Source: an uncultured Paracoccaceae bacterium (lineage in GTDB: Bacteria > Pseudomonadota > Alphaproteobacteria > Rhodobacterales > Rhodobacteraceae). From it: a stretch of DNA of 64,000 nt. The stretch lies in contig CANKVU010000015.1 of NCBI GenBank assembly GCA_947487205.1, positions 61,040-125,039 of the forward strand, read 5' to 3'. The notes below the pieces were generated by a model that made no database searches, had not been told where the DNA came from, and saw only the letters and a program-made list of their open reading frames with translations. This document shows, piece by piece, positions 46,697 through 55,571 of this stretch. Within the stretch, counting starts at the first letter, position 1. Each line of letters opens with the position of its first letter. The position numbers were made by a program, and so were the translations under genes.

Positions 46697-47314
46697 TCAG
46701 CGGGCTGCAAGCATCCGGGCGAGGGGGCCGATCTGCGCGCGGGCGCGGAGGCGCAGCGTCTCCATCGTCTCGGCGTCGCTGCGGACGAAATCGATGAAGA
46801 GCATGTTGAGCGCGGTGAAGACCAGATCCCCCAGATCGCCGGCCGGCAGCTCCGCCCGGACGCGGCCGCGGGCCTGCAATTCGCGAATGAGCGCGCGGAC
46901 CTGGTCGGCGAGGCGCGCGTCGAGCTCGGCATAGCCCTGTCCGTTGGGCGTGTCGGGCCGTTCGATCGACAGCGCGATGGCGGCGCGCCACATTTCCTTG
47001 GTGAGGTCGTCGAGCGAATGGTCGTAGTAGCAGAAGACCAGCGACAGGATCGCCTCCTCCGCGTCCTCCGGCGGGTCGGCGACGATCCGCGCGCCCTGCG
47101 CCAGGACCTCCTCCACCTCCATGGCGACGGCGGCGATCAGGATGTCGCCCTTGTGGGAATAGTAGTTGTAGAGCGTGCCCACCGACAGCTCGGCCCGGGT
47201 CGCAAGATCCTCCATCCGGACGGCGTGGAAGCCGCCCTGGCGGAACAGCGTCACCGCGGCGCCCAGGATTCGGCGGTTCCGGTCCGCCTTCTGCCGTTCC
47301 CGCAATCCCGCCAT
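46697..47314 (-). CDS. TetR-family transcriptional regulator
   Basis: A 205-residue regulator with an N-terminal helix-turn-helix (ILGAAVTLFRQGGFHAV, then LATRAELSVGTLYNYYSHKGDIL, about 15-58) and a helical C-domain. It is read in the same direction as eutB (122 bp away) and divergently from the ABC transporter operon (86 bp between starts). It could control either or both; the palindrome in the divergent gap favours control of the transporter operon and itself. Inducer unknown. Confidence 0.9.
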   Translation of the reverse strand: MAGLRERQKADRNRRILGAAVTLFRQGGFHAVRMEDLATRAELSVGTLYNYYSHKGDILIAAVAMEVEEVLAQGARIVADPPEDAEEAILSLVFCYYDHSLDDLTKEMWRAAIALSIERPDTPNGQGYAELDARLADQVRALIRELQARGRVRAELPAGDLGDLVFTALNMLFIDFVRSDAETMETLRLRARAQIGPLARMLAAR

Positions 47315-47346
47315 GCCCGGTCCCGTCGCGTTCGTATTTTGCAGTT

Positions 47347-47364
47347 GACTTGAAAATTATAGTC
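47347..47364. promoter_or_regulatory. Candidate TetR operator overlapping a -10 box
   Basis: GACT-N10-AGTC with an AT-rich centre (47347-47364). On the minus strand it contains a perfect TATAAT (47356-47361), a good -10 for tetR, though its -35 is weak. A regulator bound here could block both its own gene and the rightward operon. The site is read by eye only. Confidence 0.4.
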
Positions 47365-47400
47365 CGCTCACCTTTTGGGAAAATCAACAGGGAGACGTCC

Positions 47401-48447
47401 ATGATCCGCCGATCCGCCCTGCTGGCGAGCGCCGCGACGGCCGCCGCGCCGGCCCTCGCCCAGGACGAGCTGAACGCGCTCGTCTGGTGCGACCACACCG
47501 ACCCCGCGCTGATCGAGCCCTTCGAGGAAGAACACGGGGTCCGGGTGAACCTGCGCGAATACGAGGGCACCGGCGCGGCGCTGGCGCTCCTGGACCAGTC
47601 GCGCCCCGGCGACTGGGACGTGCTGGTGATCGACGCGATCGACGTGTTCCGCGCGGCGCAAGCCGGCATCCTGGCGCCCCTGCCGGCCGAGGAGCTGCCC
47701 ACGGGCGACTTCTTCCCCGAGGTGGTGCTGGAGGCGAACAATTCCCAAGACGGCGAGACCTATGCCGTGACCGAGAAGTTCGGCTACAACACGATCTCGT
47801 TCAACTCCGACGCGGTGGAGCCGGAGGCGATGACCTCGCTGGCGAATGCTTGGTCCGAGGATTACGCGGGGCGGATCTCCATCTACGACTATTACCTGCC
47901 CGTCATGGGACTCGCCGCCATCGCCGAGGGCATTCCCACGGGCAAGATCGACGCCGACAGCCTCGAGACGATCAGCGCCACGCTCGGCACGATGCGCGAC
48001 CGCGCCGCCTCGGTCGCGGGCGTGGTCGCCGCCCAGACGGCGCTGGCCACCGGAGAGGTCGACATCGTGGTGGGCGGCGGCGAATGGCTGACGGCGGTGC
48101 TGCAGGAGGAGCGGCCCGAGCTGACCTGGACCATCCCCGAGGAGGGCGCGGTGCTCTGGGCGCAGTCGATCGGCGTCCTGGCCGACAGCGCGCGCAAGGA
48201 CCTCGCCACCGAGTTCGTGAAATACATCGTGAGCCCCGAGGGTCAGGCGCGGCTCGCCACCTCGTCCTGCTTCTGGGGGATGCCGGCGAACCGGGAGGCG
48301 GGCGCGCATCTCAGCGACGCGCAGAAGGAGATCCTGCGCTGGGACGCCCAGGAGGACTACCTCTCCCGCGCCCAGCTCTATCCCGCCCCCGACGAGGATC
48401 TCGACATCGAGATGCAGGATCTCTGGCTCGACACGCTCCAGCGATGA
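47401..48447 (+). CDS. ABC transporter substrate-binding protein (PotD/spermidine-putrescine type)
   Basis: A 348-residue periplasmic protein with a signal peptide (APALAQ|DE). The mature part opens ELNALVWCDHTDPALIEPFEEEHGVRV, the start typical of polyamine/guanidino-compound binding proteins, and has DWDVLVIDAIDV and VVGGGEWLTAVLQEE. ATG 47401 with GGGAGA. First gene of an operon that includes a ureohydrolase and a ketoarginine decarboxylase-like enzyme, so its ligand may be arginine-derived rather than spermidine (inference). Confidence 0.88.
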   Translation: MIRRSALLASAATAAAPALAQDELNALVWCDHTDPALIEPFEEEHGVRVNLREYEGTGAALALLDQSRPGDWDVLVIDAIDVFRAAQAGILAPLPAEELPTGDFFPEVVLEANNSQDGETYAVTEKFGYNTISFNSDAVEPEAMTSLANAWSEDYAGRISIYDYYLPVMGLAAIAEGIPTGKIDADSLETISATLGTMRDRAASVAGVVAAQTALATGEVDIVVGGGEWLTAVLQEERPELTWTIPEEGAVLWAQSIGVLADSARKDLATEFVKYIVSPEGQARLATSSCFWGMPANREAGAHLSDAQKEILRWDAQEDYLSRAQLYPAPDEDLDIEMQDLWLDTLQR

Positions 48448-49286
48448 GCGGTGCGGGGCGCGGCTGGGGCTTCGCGGCCCCGGCGCTGATCTGGACCGGG
48501 GCGTTCTTCGTCGTCCCCTTCCTCGTGATGGGGGCGATGAGCCTCGCCACGCTGGAGGGGCGCGAGGTCGTCTGGGGGATCTCGGGGGAAAACTACGCCG
48601 ATCTGTGGTCGCGCCCCTATCTGCGCCGCGCCGTCCTCGTCTCGGTGGAGATCACGCTGACGGTCACCGCTGTCTCGGTGCTTCTCGCCTATCCGCTGGC
48701 CTGGATCATCGCGCACCGCGTGCCGGAGCGCTGGCAGCGGCTGGCGCTGATGCTGGCGATCCTGCCCTTCTGGACCTCCTACGTGGTGCGCTCCTACGCC
48801 TGGCTCCTGGTGCTGGGGCGCGAGGAGTGGATCAACGACGCGCTGACCGGGATCGGCCTGATCGCGGAGCCGCTGACGCTGGCCAATACGCGGTTCGCGA
48901 CGGTCACCGGCTTCGTCCACTTCTTCACCATGCTGCTGACGCTGACGATCTACGCCAACCTGCGCCAGCTGTCGCCGAACTACGCCCGCGCGGCCGCCGA
49001 CCTGGGCGCGAACGGGTTCCGGACCTTTGCCCACGTGATCCTGCCGCTGACGCTGCCGGGGATCGTCACCGGCGCCTTCCTGACCTTCGTCCTGTGCATC
49101 GGCGACTACGTCACGCCGCAGATCCTGGGCGGCAACACGGAGCTGACCGTGCCACAGGTGATCATGGTGCAGCTTGGCCGCCGGGCCGACTTCCCGCTCG
49201 CCGCGGCGCTGGCCATCGTGCTTATGCTGCTGGTGTCGCTGGCCTATCTGGCCTCCGCGCGCTGGCTGAGGCTCGACCGGGTATGA
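48444..49286 (+). CDS. ABC transporter permease (PotB-like)
   Basis: A 280-residue membrane protein with six segments and the binding-protein-dependent permease loop AAADLGANGFRTFAHVILPLTLPGI (the EAA motif, about 178-202). It resembles PotB/PotH in its FWTSYVVRSYAWLLVLG segment and CIGDYVTPQILGG near the end. Its ATG overlaps the binding-protein stop (ATGA), and its stop overlaps the next start the same way, so the three transporter genes are coupled. Confidence 0.92.
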   Translation: MSGAGRGWGFAAPALIWTGAFFVVPFLVMGAMSLATLEGREVVWGISGENYADLWSRPYLRRAVLVSVEITLTVTAVSVLLAYPLAWIIAHRVPERWQRLALMLAILPFWTSYVVRSYAWLLVLGREEWINDALTGIGLIAEPLTLANTRFATVTGFVHFFTMLLTLTIYANLRQLSPNYARAAADLGANGFRTFAHVILPLTLPGIVTGAFLTFVLCIGDYVTPQILGGNTELTVPQVIMVQLGRRADFPLAAALAIVLMLLVSLAYLASARWLRLDRV

Positions 49287-50050
49287 GGGGGGTTGCGTGG
49301 ATCTTCCTTGGGGCGATGTTCGGCTTCATCTACCTCCCCGTCGCGGCGCTCGTGCTGTTCTCCTTTCAGGGCGGATCGCTGCCCGTGCCGCCCTTCGACG
49401 GGCCGTCGCTGGCCTGGTACGCCGACATCCTGGGCGACCGCGACCTGATGGCGGCGCTCAGGCACTCCCTCGTCGTGGCGCTGGCCTCGGGCGCGGTGTC
49501 GGTGGCGCTCGGCTTCGGGGCGGCCTACGGGCTGGCGCGTCACGATCTGAAGGGCCAGGCCGTGCTGCGCGGGCTGCTGATCGCGCCGCTGACCGTCAGC
49601 TACCTGATCGTCGGGCTGGGCCTCCTGATCGTGCTGCAGAGGCTGGGGGCGGGGCTGTCGCTCTGGACCGCCGGGATCGGGCACGTGGTCATCAACCTGC
49701 CCTTGTGCTTCGCGATCCTCTACGCCGCGATGGGCGCGCAGCAGGAGAATGCCGAGCGCGCGGCGCGCGACCTCGGCGCGGGCGAAGCGCGGGTGGTGCT
49801 GCTCGTCACCGTGCCGATGCTCGCCGCGCCGATCCTCGCGGCCTTCTTCCTGTCGGTGACGCTCAGCTGGGACGAGTTCATCATCGCCTTCCTTCTGACC
49901 CGCTTCGACGTGACCCTGCCGGTGGAGATCTGGAGCCTGCTGCGCTCCGGCCTCTCGCCGCGGCTGAACGCGGTGGGCAGCCTCGTCTTCCTCGTCTCCG
50001 TCGCCGTGGTGCTGGCGATGGAGATCCTCGTGCTCAGGAGGCGCGCATGA
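49283..50050 (+). CDS. ABC transporter permease (PotC-like)
   Basis: A 255-residue membrane protein with PotC/PotI features: FIYLPVAALVLFSFQGG near the start, the EAA loop AARDLGAGEARVVLLVTVPML (about 168-188) and SVTLSWDEFIIAFLLTR. It is the second permease of the importer. It overlaps both neighbours by four bases (ATGA). Confidence 0.92.
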   Translation: MRGVAWIFLGAMFGFIYLPVAALVLFSFQGGSLPVPPFDGPSLAWYADILGDRDLMAALRHSLVVALASGAVSVALGFGAAYGLARHDLKGQAVLRGLLIAPLTVSYLIVGLGLLIVLQRLGAGLSLWTAGIGHVVINLPLCFAILYAAMGAQQENAERAARDLGAGEARVVLLVTVPMLAAPILAAFFLSVTLSWDEFIIAFLLTRFDVTLPVEIWSLLRSGLSPRLNAVGSLVFLVSVAVVLAMEILVLRRRA

Positions 50051-51081
50051 CCGCGGAGGTGAGGCTGGAGGGGATCGACCACCGCTTTGGCGAGATCCGG
50101 GCCCTGGAGGGGATCGACCTGGAGATCGGGGCGGGGGAATACGTGACGTTGCTGGGCCCCTCGGGCTGCGGCAAGACCACGCTCCTGTCGGTGCTGGGGG
50201 GGTTCGTGACGCCCACGCGCGGGGCGGTGCGGATCGGCGGGCGCGACGTGACGCGGGTGCCGCCGGCCAAGCGGCCCACGACGACCATGTTCCAGGATTA
50301 CGCGCTGTTTCCGCATATGAGCCTAATCGACAATGTGGGGTTCGGCCTCCGGATGGCGGGCATGGGTCGGCGGGCGCGGCGGGCGCGGGCGGCCGAGCTT
50401 CTGGAGCTGGTGGGCCTCGAGGGCGCGGGGGCGAAGCGGCCGCACGCGCTTTCGGGCGGGCAGCGGCAGCGCGTGGCGCTGGCGCGCGCGCTGGCGGTGG
50501 AGCCGGACGTGCTCCTGCTCGACGAGCCGCTGGGAGCGCTGGACCTGGCGCTCAGGCGGCAGATGCAGGACGAGCTGAAGGCGATCCAGCGCCGGGTCGG
50601 GACCACCTTCGTCCACGTCACCCACGACCAGGAGGAGGCCATGGCCATCGCCGACCGGATCGTGGTGATGAATGCAGGCAGGATCGAGGACGAGGGGACG
50701 CCGTCGCGGATCTACCGCCGCCCGCACTCGCTCTTCGCCGCCCGCTTCATGGGCGAGACGAACCGCATCGCGGGGCGCGCCGGGGCAGGGGGGATCGAGA
50801 CGCCCTATGGCCGCCTCGACCGCGCCGCGCCGGCGGGGGAGGTGGTGCTGTGCCTGCGCCCCGAGAGCCTGCGGGCCGCGGGCGCCTTCCGCATCGGTCC
50901 GGCGCGGGTGCGCGACGCGGCCTTCTTCGGCACCCATGTGCGCGCCCATCTCGCCCCCGAAGCCGCGCCGGAGGAGGTGCTGGTGGCCCATCTGCCGCCC
51001 GGTGACCCGCCAGAACCGGGCCGCACGGTCGATCTGGCCGCCGACCCGGAGGACATTACAATCTTCGCCAGGGGGGCCTGA
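50047..51081 (+). CDS. ABC transporter ATP-binding protein (PotA-like)
   Basis: A 344-residue ATPase: Walker A GPSGCGKTT (about 39-47), Q-loop QDYALFPHM, signature LSGGQRQRVALARAL, Walker B VLLLDEPLGALD and H-loop HVTHDQEEA, then a C-terminal TOBE-like regulatory domain (about 245-344) as in PotA/FbpC. It powers the importer from the cytoplasm. Overlaps the upstream permease by ATGA; its stop is followed one base later by the MBL-hydrolase start. Confidence 0.95.
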   Translation: MTAEVRLEGIDHRFGEIRALEGIDLEIGAGEYVTLLGPSGCGKTTLLSVLGGFVTPTRGAVRIGGRDVTRVPPAKRPTTTMFQDYALFPHMSLIDNVGFGLRMAGMGRRARRARAAELLELVGLEGAGAKRPHALSGGQRQRVALARALAVEPDVLLLDEPLGALDLALRRQMQDELKAIQRRVGTTFVHVTHDQEEAMAIADRIVVMNAGRIEDEGTPSRIYRRPHSLFAARFMGETNRIAGRAGAGGIETPYGRLDRAAPAGEVVLCLRPESLRAAGAFRIGPARVRDAAFFGTHVRAHLAPEAAPEEVLVAHLPPGDPPEPGRTVDLAADPEDITIFARGA

Positions 51082-51082
51082 G

Positions 51083-51814
51083 ATGGAGCGCGTCTCCGCC
51101 GATCAATGGTACGAGACCGAGGCGCGGGGAGACGGCGTGACGCTGATCCACGAGCCCTGGATCCGGCCCTTCTATCGTTGCAACATCTGGCATGTGCGGG
51201 GCCGCGACCGGGACATGCTGGTCGACAGCGGCATGGGGGTGGTGTCGCTGCGCGCCCATGTGCCGCTGGTGACCGAGCGGTCCCTGACGGCGGTGGCGAG
51301 CCATACCCATTTCGACCACATCGGATGCCACCACGAATTCGACGACCGCTGCGTCCACGGGGCCGAGGCCGACATCCTGGCCGATCCGGCGAACCCCGCC
51401 ACGCTGGCCGACCCTTACGTCACCGACGAGATCTTCGAGCGGCTGCCGCCCGAACCCTACAGCTCGGCCACCTATTCGGTGCGGGCCGCGGCAGCCACGC
51501 GGCTGCTCGCGGACGGCGACGCGATCGACCTCGGCGACCGGCGCTTCGAGGTGATCCACACGCCGGGCCATTCCCCAGGCGGCATCGCGCTCTGGGAGGC
51601 GGCGAGCGGCATCCTGTTCTCGGGCGACATCGTCTATGACGGACCGCTGATCGAGGACACCTACCACGCCGATCCGATCGATTATCACGCCTCGATGGTC
51701 CGGCTCCACGACCTGCCGGTGCGGGTCGTCCACGGGGGACATTTCCCGAGCTACGGCGCGGAGCGGCACCGGCGCATCATCCGCGACTGGCTGGACGAGA
51801 AGGAGAGGGCATGA
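51083..51814 (+). CDS. MBL-fold metallo-hydrolase
   Basis: A 243-residue enzyme with the metallo-beta-lactamase motifs: SHTHFDHIG (HxHxDH), HTPGHSPGGIALW (His) , LFSGDIVYD (Asp) and VVHGGHFPS (His). It resembles glyoxalase II-like hydrolases. It lies between the ABC ATPase and the aldehyde dehydrogenase in one coupled operon, overlapping the latter by ATGA. A role in hydrolysing an intermediate such as an amide, lactam or thioester of the guanidino pathway is conceivable, but unsupported by sequence. Confidence 0.88.
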   Translation: MERVSADQWYETEARGDGVTLIHEPWIRPFYRCNIWHVRGRDRDMLVDSGMGVVSLRAHVPLVTERSLTAVASHTHFDHIGCHHEFDDRCVHGAEADILADPANPATLADPYVTDEIFERLPPEPYSSATYSVRAAAATRLLADGDAIDLGDRRFEVIHTPGHSPGGIALWEAASGILFSGDIVYDGPLIEDTYHADPIDYHASMVRLHDLPVRVVHGGHFPSYGAERHRRIIRDWLDEKERA

Positions 51815-53256
51815 CGCGCGACCTGACGCGGTTCTGGATCGGCGGCGAGTGGGTGGAGCCCCTGTCGGGCGAGCGGCTCGACGTGGAGGACCCGGCGACG
51901 GAAGAGATCGTGGCGCGGATCGCGCTGGGATCGGCGGAGGACGTGGACCGGGCGGTGGCGGCGGCGCATGCCGCGCAGCCCCGCTGGGCGGCGACGCCGG
52001 TGGCCGAACGGGTGGCGTATCTCGAGCGGCTGCTGGAGGTGACGAAACGGCGGCTGCCGGAGCTGGCGGAGGCGATCACCACCGAGATGGGGGCGCCGCA
52101 CGACGTGGCGCTGGGGGAACAGGCGGCCACGGCGGTGGGGCACCTGGAGGGGTTCCTGACCGCGCTGGAGGGTTTCCCCTGGGAGGAGCGGCTGCCGAAC
52201 GGCGAGACGCTCTGGCGCGAGCCGGTGGGGGTGGCGGGGCTGATCACGCCCTGGAACTGGCCCATCAACCAGATCACGCTGAAGGTCCTGCCGGCCCTCG
52301 CCACGGGCTGCGCCTGCGTGTTGAAACCGAGCGAGCTGACGCCGCTCTCGGCCATGCTCTATGCCGAGTTCCTGGCCGAGGCGGGCCTGCCCGGCGGGGT
52401 GGTGAACCTGGTGAACGGCACCGGTCCGGTGGTGGGGGCGAGCCTCTCGGGGCATGCCGGCATCGACATGATGTCCTTCACCGGATCGACGCGGGCGGGC
52501 GCGGAGGTCAGCCGCGCCGCCGCGCCGAGCGTGAAGCGCGTGACGCTGGAACTGGGCGGCAAGGGGCCGAACCTGGTCTTCGCCGATTGCGGCGACGACC
52601 TGGAGGCACGGGTGCGCGCCTCGGTGGCGGAAGGCATGCTGAACTCGGGCCAGTCCTGCGACCAGCCCGCCCGGATGATGGTGGAGGCCGCGGTCTACGA
52701 GGAGGTCTGCCGGATCGCCGCGGCCGCGGCGGAGGAGACGGTGGTGGGCGATCCGCGCCAGCCGGGCGACCGGATCGGGCCGCTGGCCCACGGGGCCCAG
52801 TGGGACCGCGTGCAGGGCTTCATCGCGGGAGCGCAAGCCGAGGGCGCCCGCCTGATCGCGGGCGGGGCCGGGCGCCCCGAAGGGCTGGCCCGCGGGCATT
52901 ACGCCCGGCCCACGATCCTGGCCGACGTGACGCCCGAGATGACGATCTGGCGCGAGGAGGTCTTCGGCCCGGTCCTGACCATCACCCCCTTCGAGGGCGA
53001 GGCGGAGGGGCTGCGGCTGGCCAACGACACCGAATACGGGCTCGCCGCCTATCTCCAGACCGGGGACCGGGAGCGCGCCCTGCGGGTGGCGCGCTCCTTG
53101 CGCGCCGGCATGGTGCGGGTGAACGGCGAGGCGATGGGGGCGGGCAGCCCCTTCGGCGGCATGAAGCGGTCGGGCAACGGGCGCGAGGGCGGTCGCCTCG
53201 GGCTCGAGGATTTCACCGAGGCCAAGACGCTGACCCTGCCGCCCGACTGGCGGTAG
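51811..53256 (+). CDS. NAD(P)-dependent aldehyde dehydrogenase
   Basis: A 481-residue aldehyde dehydrogenase: GLITPWNWPINQ (cofactor site), KPSELTPLSA, SFTGSTRAGAEV, catalytic Glu in ELGGKGPNLVF (about 248) and catalytic Cys in NSGQSCDQPAR (about 282), then EEVFGPVL. In this operon the likely substrate is 4-guanidinobutyraldehyde from the decarboxylase, giving 4-guanidinobutyrate for the ureohydrolase (inference). It overlaps the MBL gene by ATGA. Confidence 0.92.
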   Translation: MTRDLTRFWIGGEWVEPLSGERLDVEDPATEEIVARIALGSAEDVDRAVAAAHAAQPRWAATPVAERVAYLERLLEVTKRRLPELAEAITTEMGAPHDVALGEQAATAVGHLEGFLTALEGFPWEERLPNGETLWREPVGVAGLITPWNWPINQITLKVLPALATGCACVLKPSELTPLSAMLYAEFLAEAGLPGGVVNLVNGTGPVVGASLSGHAGIDMMSFTGSTRAGAEVSRAAAPSVKRVTLELGGKGPNLVFADCGDDLEARVRASVAEGMLNSGQSCDQPARMMVEAAVYEEVCRIAAAAAEETVVGDPRQPGDRIGPLAHGAQWDRVQGFIAGAQAEGARLIAGGAGRPEGLARGHYARPTILADVTPEMTIWREEVFGPVLTITPFEGEAEGLRLANDTEYGLAAYLQTGDRERALRVARSLRAGMVRVNGEAMGAGSPFGGMKRSGNGREGGRLGLEDFTEAKTLTLPPDWR

Positions 53257-53280
53257 GCCACCCATGACGGGAGGAAAGAC

Positions 53281-54225
53281 ATGAACTACAACCAGCCCCT
53301 GTCGGGCAACGAGATGCCGCGTTTCGCGGGACCAGGCACGATGATGCGCCTGCCGGCGGCGGAGAGTGCCGAGGGCCTCGACGCGGCCTTCGTCGGCATC
53401 CCGATGGATATCGGCACCTCGCACCGCTCGGGCACCCGGTTCGGGCCGCGCCAGATCCGGGCGGAATCGACCATGCTGCGCCCCTACAACATGTGGACCA
53501 AGGCCTCGCCCTTCGACCGGATGCAGGTGGCCGACCTGGGCGACATCGCCACCAATCCCTTCGACCTCCTGGACAGCGTGGCGCGGATCGAGGCCGCCTA
53601 TGACGAGATCCTCGGCCACGGCGCGATCCCCCTGGGCCTCGGGGGCGACCACACGCTGGCGCTGCCCTGCTTGCGGGCGATGGCGAAGGCGCACGGCCCC
53701 GTGGGCCTGATCCATGTCGACGCCCATGCCGACATCAACCCCGACATGTTCGGGCGCGAGATCGCCCATGGCACGCCGTTCCGCCGCGCGGTGGAGGAGG
53801 AGCTGCTGGATTGCTCCCGCGTGGTGCAGATCGGGCTGCGCGGTACCGGCTATTCGGATGCCGATTTCGACTGGCCACGCGAGCAGGGGTTCCGCGTCGT
53901 CCAGGCCGAGGAATGCTGGCACAAGTCCCTGACCCCGCTGATGGAAGAGGTGCGCGCGCAGATGGGCGCGGGCCCGGTCTATCTCTCCTACGACATCGAC
54001 AGCCTCGACCCGGGCGTCGCGCCGGGGACGGGGACGCTGGAGATCGGCGGCCTGACCACGCATCAGGCACTGGAGATCATTCGCGGGGCGGACGGCCTGA
54101 ACATCGTGGGCTGCGACCTGGTGGAGGTCTCTCCGCCCTACGACATGGGTGGCGCGACGGCGCTGATCGCGGCCAACCTGCTCTACGAGATGCTGTGCAT
54201 CCTGCCGAAAGGGAGAGAGAGATGA
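53281..54225 (+). CDS. Agmatinase-family ureohydrolase (possible guanidinobutyrase)
   Basis: A 314-residue arginase/agmatinase-fold enzyme with the two-manganese motifs GLGGDHTLALP, HVDAHADIN and SYDIDSLDPGVAPGTGT, plus the N-terminal PMDIGTSHRSGTRFGPRQIR of the SpeB family. It releases urea from a guanidino compound. Many such proteins are named agmatinase, but with a ketoarginine decarboxylase and an aldehyde dehydrogenase around it, 4-guanidinobutyrate is the more likely substrate (giving GABA). ATG 53281 after GGGAGGAAAG; stop overlaps the next start (ATGA). Confidence 0.88.
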   Translation: MNYNQPLSGNEMPRFAGPGTMMRLPAAESAEGLDAAFVGIPMDIGTSHRSGTRFGPRQIRAESTMLRPYNMWTKASPFDRMQVADLGDIATNPFDLLDSVARIEAAYDEILGHGAIPLGLGGDHTLALPCLRAMAKAHGPVGLIHVDAHADINPDMFGREIAHGTPFRRAVEEELLDCSRVVQIGLRGTGYSDADFDWPREQGFRVVQAEECWHKSLTPLMEEVRAQMGAGPVYLSYDIDSLDPGVAPGTGTLEIGGLTTHQALEIIRGADGLNIVGCDLVEVSPPYDMGGATALIAANLLYEMLCILPKGRER

Positions 54226-55571
54226 CCGCGACCGCCGAGACGCCGCCCGGCAAACCCTGGGCCAAGTTCGTGATCCCCTCCGCCCTGGGGGCGGCGCTGT
54301 TCCTGCTGCCAGTGCCGGGGCCCGACACCTGGACCATCCCCTTCGGCATCCTGATCGACTGGGTGAACGGCAATTTCGGCACGCTGGTCAGCTGGACCCT
54401 GCTGGTGGTCACCGTGGTCTCGGCCGTGGCCTCCCTGTGGTTCAGCTACGGCCCCGCCACGGGGCCGGGCACCCTGCGCCGGCACCTGCGGGGCAGCCAT
54501 GTCTGGACCGCCCTGAGGGTGCTGGGGGCGGTCTTCACCGTTCTCTACATCACCGGCTGGGGTCCCGGCTTCGTCACCTCGGGCGCCACGGGCGGCACCG
54601 TGGTCGGCACGCTGATGACGAACCTGCTGGCGCTCTTCGCCTTCGCGGCCTTCGGCCTGCCGCTGCTGTGCGATTACGGGTTCATGGAATTCGTGGGCGC
54701 GCTCCTGTCGAAGGCGTTCCGGTTCCTCTTCCGCCTGCCCGGGCGCTCGGCGATCGACGGTCTGGCCTCCTGGCTCGGCGCGGCGGCGCTCGGCGTGATG
54801 CTGACGATCCAGCAATACGACAAGGGCGTCTACACCACGCGCGAGGCGGCGACGGTGGCCACGAACTTCTCCATCGTCTCGATCCCGTTCTGCTATGTCA
54901 TCGCCAACCTCGTCGGGCTCGCCGACGTGTTCTTCGCCTATTACGGGTCGGTGCTGCTGATCGGCCTCGTCTGCGCGCTGATCCTGCCCCGCATCCCGCC
55001 GCTGTCGTGGCTGCCCGACACCTACAAGGAAGGCACCTCCGACCACGTGGACCACACGGTGGAGCCGGGCGAGAGCCTGGTCCAGGCCGGCACGCGCCTG
55101 GCCCTCGACCGCGCGGCGAAGGCCCCCGGTTTCGCCGGGTTCCTCAGGAGCGGCGTCGACAACCTCGTCTTCATGTGGCTGGCCCTCGTCCCGGCCACGG
55201 TGGCCATCGCCATGCTGGCGCTGATCGCGGTGGAATACACGCCGATCTTCGAATGGCTCTCCGCCCCCTTCGTCCCGATCCTGACCTGGGCGGGGGTCGA
55301 GAGCGCCGCCGAGGCCGCGCCCTCCCTCGTCGTGGGCTTCGCCGACATGTACCTGCCCGCGCTCATCGGCGAGAGCATCGCCAGCCAGGAGACGCGGTTC
55401 CTGATCGCGATCCTCTCGGTCAGCCAGCTCATCTACATGTCCGAGGTCGGCGCGATCCTGCTGCGCGCCAATCTGGGCCTGAACCTCGGCCACCTGGCGA
55501 TGATCTTCGTCATCCGCACGATCATCGCCACGCCGCTCGCGATCTTCCTGGCCCGCGTGGTGGTGTTCTGA
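54222..55571 (+). CDS. YjiH-family membrane protein (nucleoside-recognition/Gate domain)
   Basis: A 449-residue membrane protein with about ten segments: N-terminal WAKFVIPSALGAALFLLPV, a Gate-type block (GVMLTIQQYDKGVYTTREAATVATNFSIVSIPFCYVI is split over residues ~190-225) and a late VGFADMYLPALIGESIAS. This matches the YjiH family, whose function is unknown. It sits inside the catabolic operon with a 4-bp overlap before and a 1-bp overlap (TGATG) after. Transport of the pathway substrate or product is possible. Confidence 0.82.
   Translation: MTATAETPPGKPWAKFVIPSALGAALFLLPVPGPDTWTIPFGILIDWVNGNFGTLVSWTLLVVTVVSAVASLWFSYGPATGPGTLRRHLRGSHVWTALRVLGAVFTVLYITGWGPGFVTSGATGGTVVGTLMTNLLALFAFAAFGLPLLCDYGFMEFVGALLSKAFRFLFRLPGRSAIDGLASWLGAAALGVMLTIQQYDKGVYTTREAATVATNFSIVSIPFCYVIANLVGLADVFFAYYGSVLLIGLVCALILPRIPPLSWLPDTYKEGTSDHVDHTVEPGESLVQAGTRLALDRAAKAPGFAGFLRSGVDNLVFMWLALVPATVAIAMLALIAVEYTPIFEWLSAPFVPILTWAGVESAAEAAPSLVVGFADMYLPALIGESIASQETRFLIAILSVSQLIYMSEVGAILLRANLGLNLGHLAMIFVIRTIIATPLAIFLARVVVF

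Noticed and set aside
45171..47741. Extended EutB starting upstream of the TetR gene
   Set aside because: The extra residues do not resemble EutB and cover the TetR gene; the start at 46574 has a good ribosome site.
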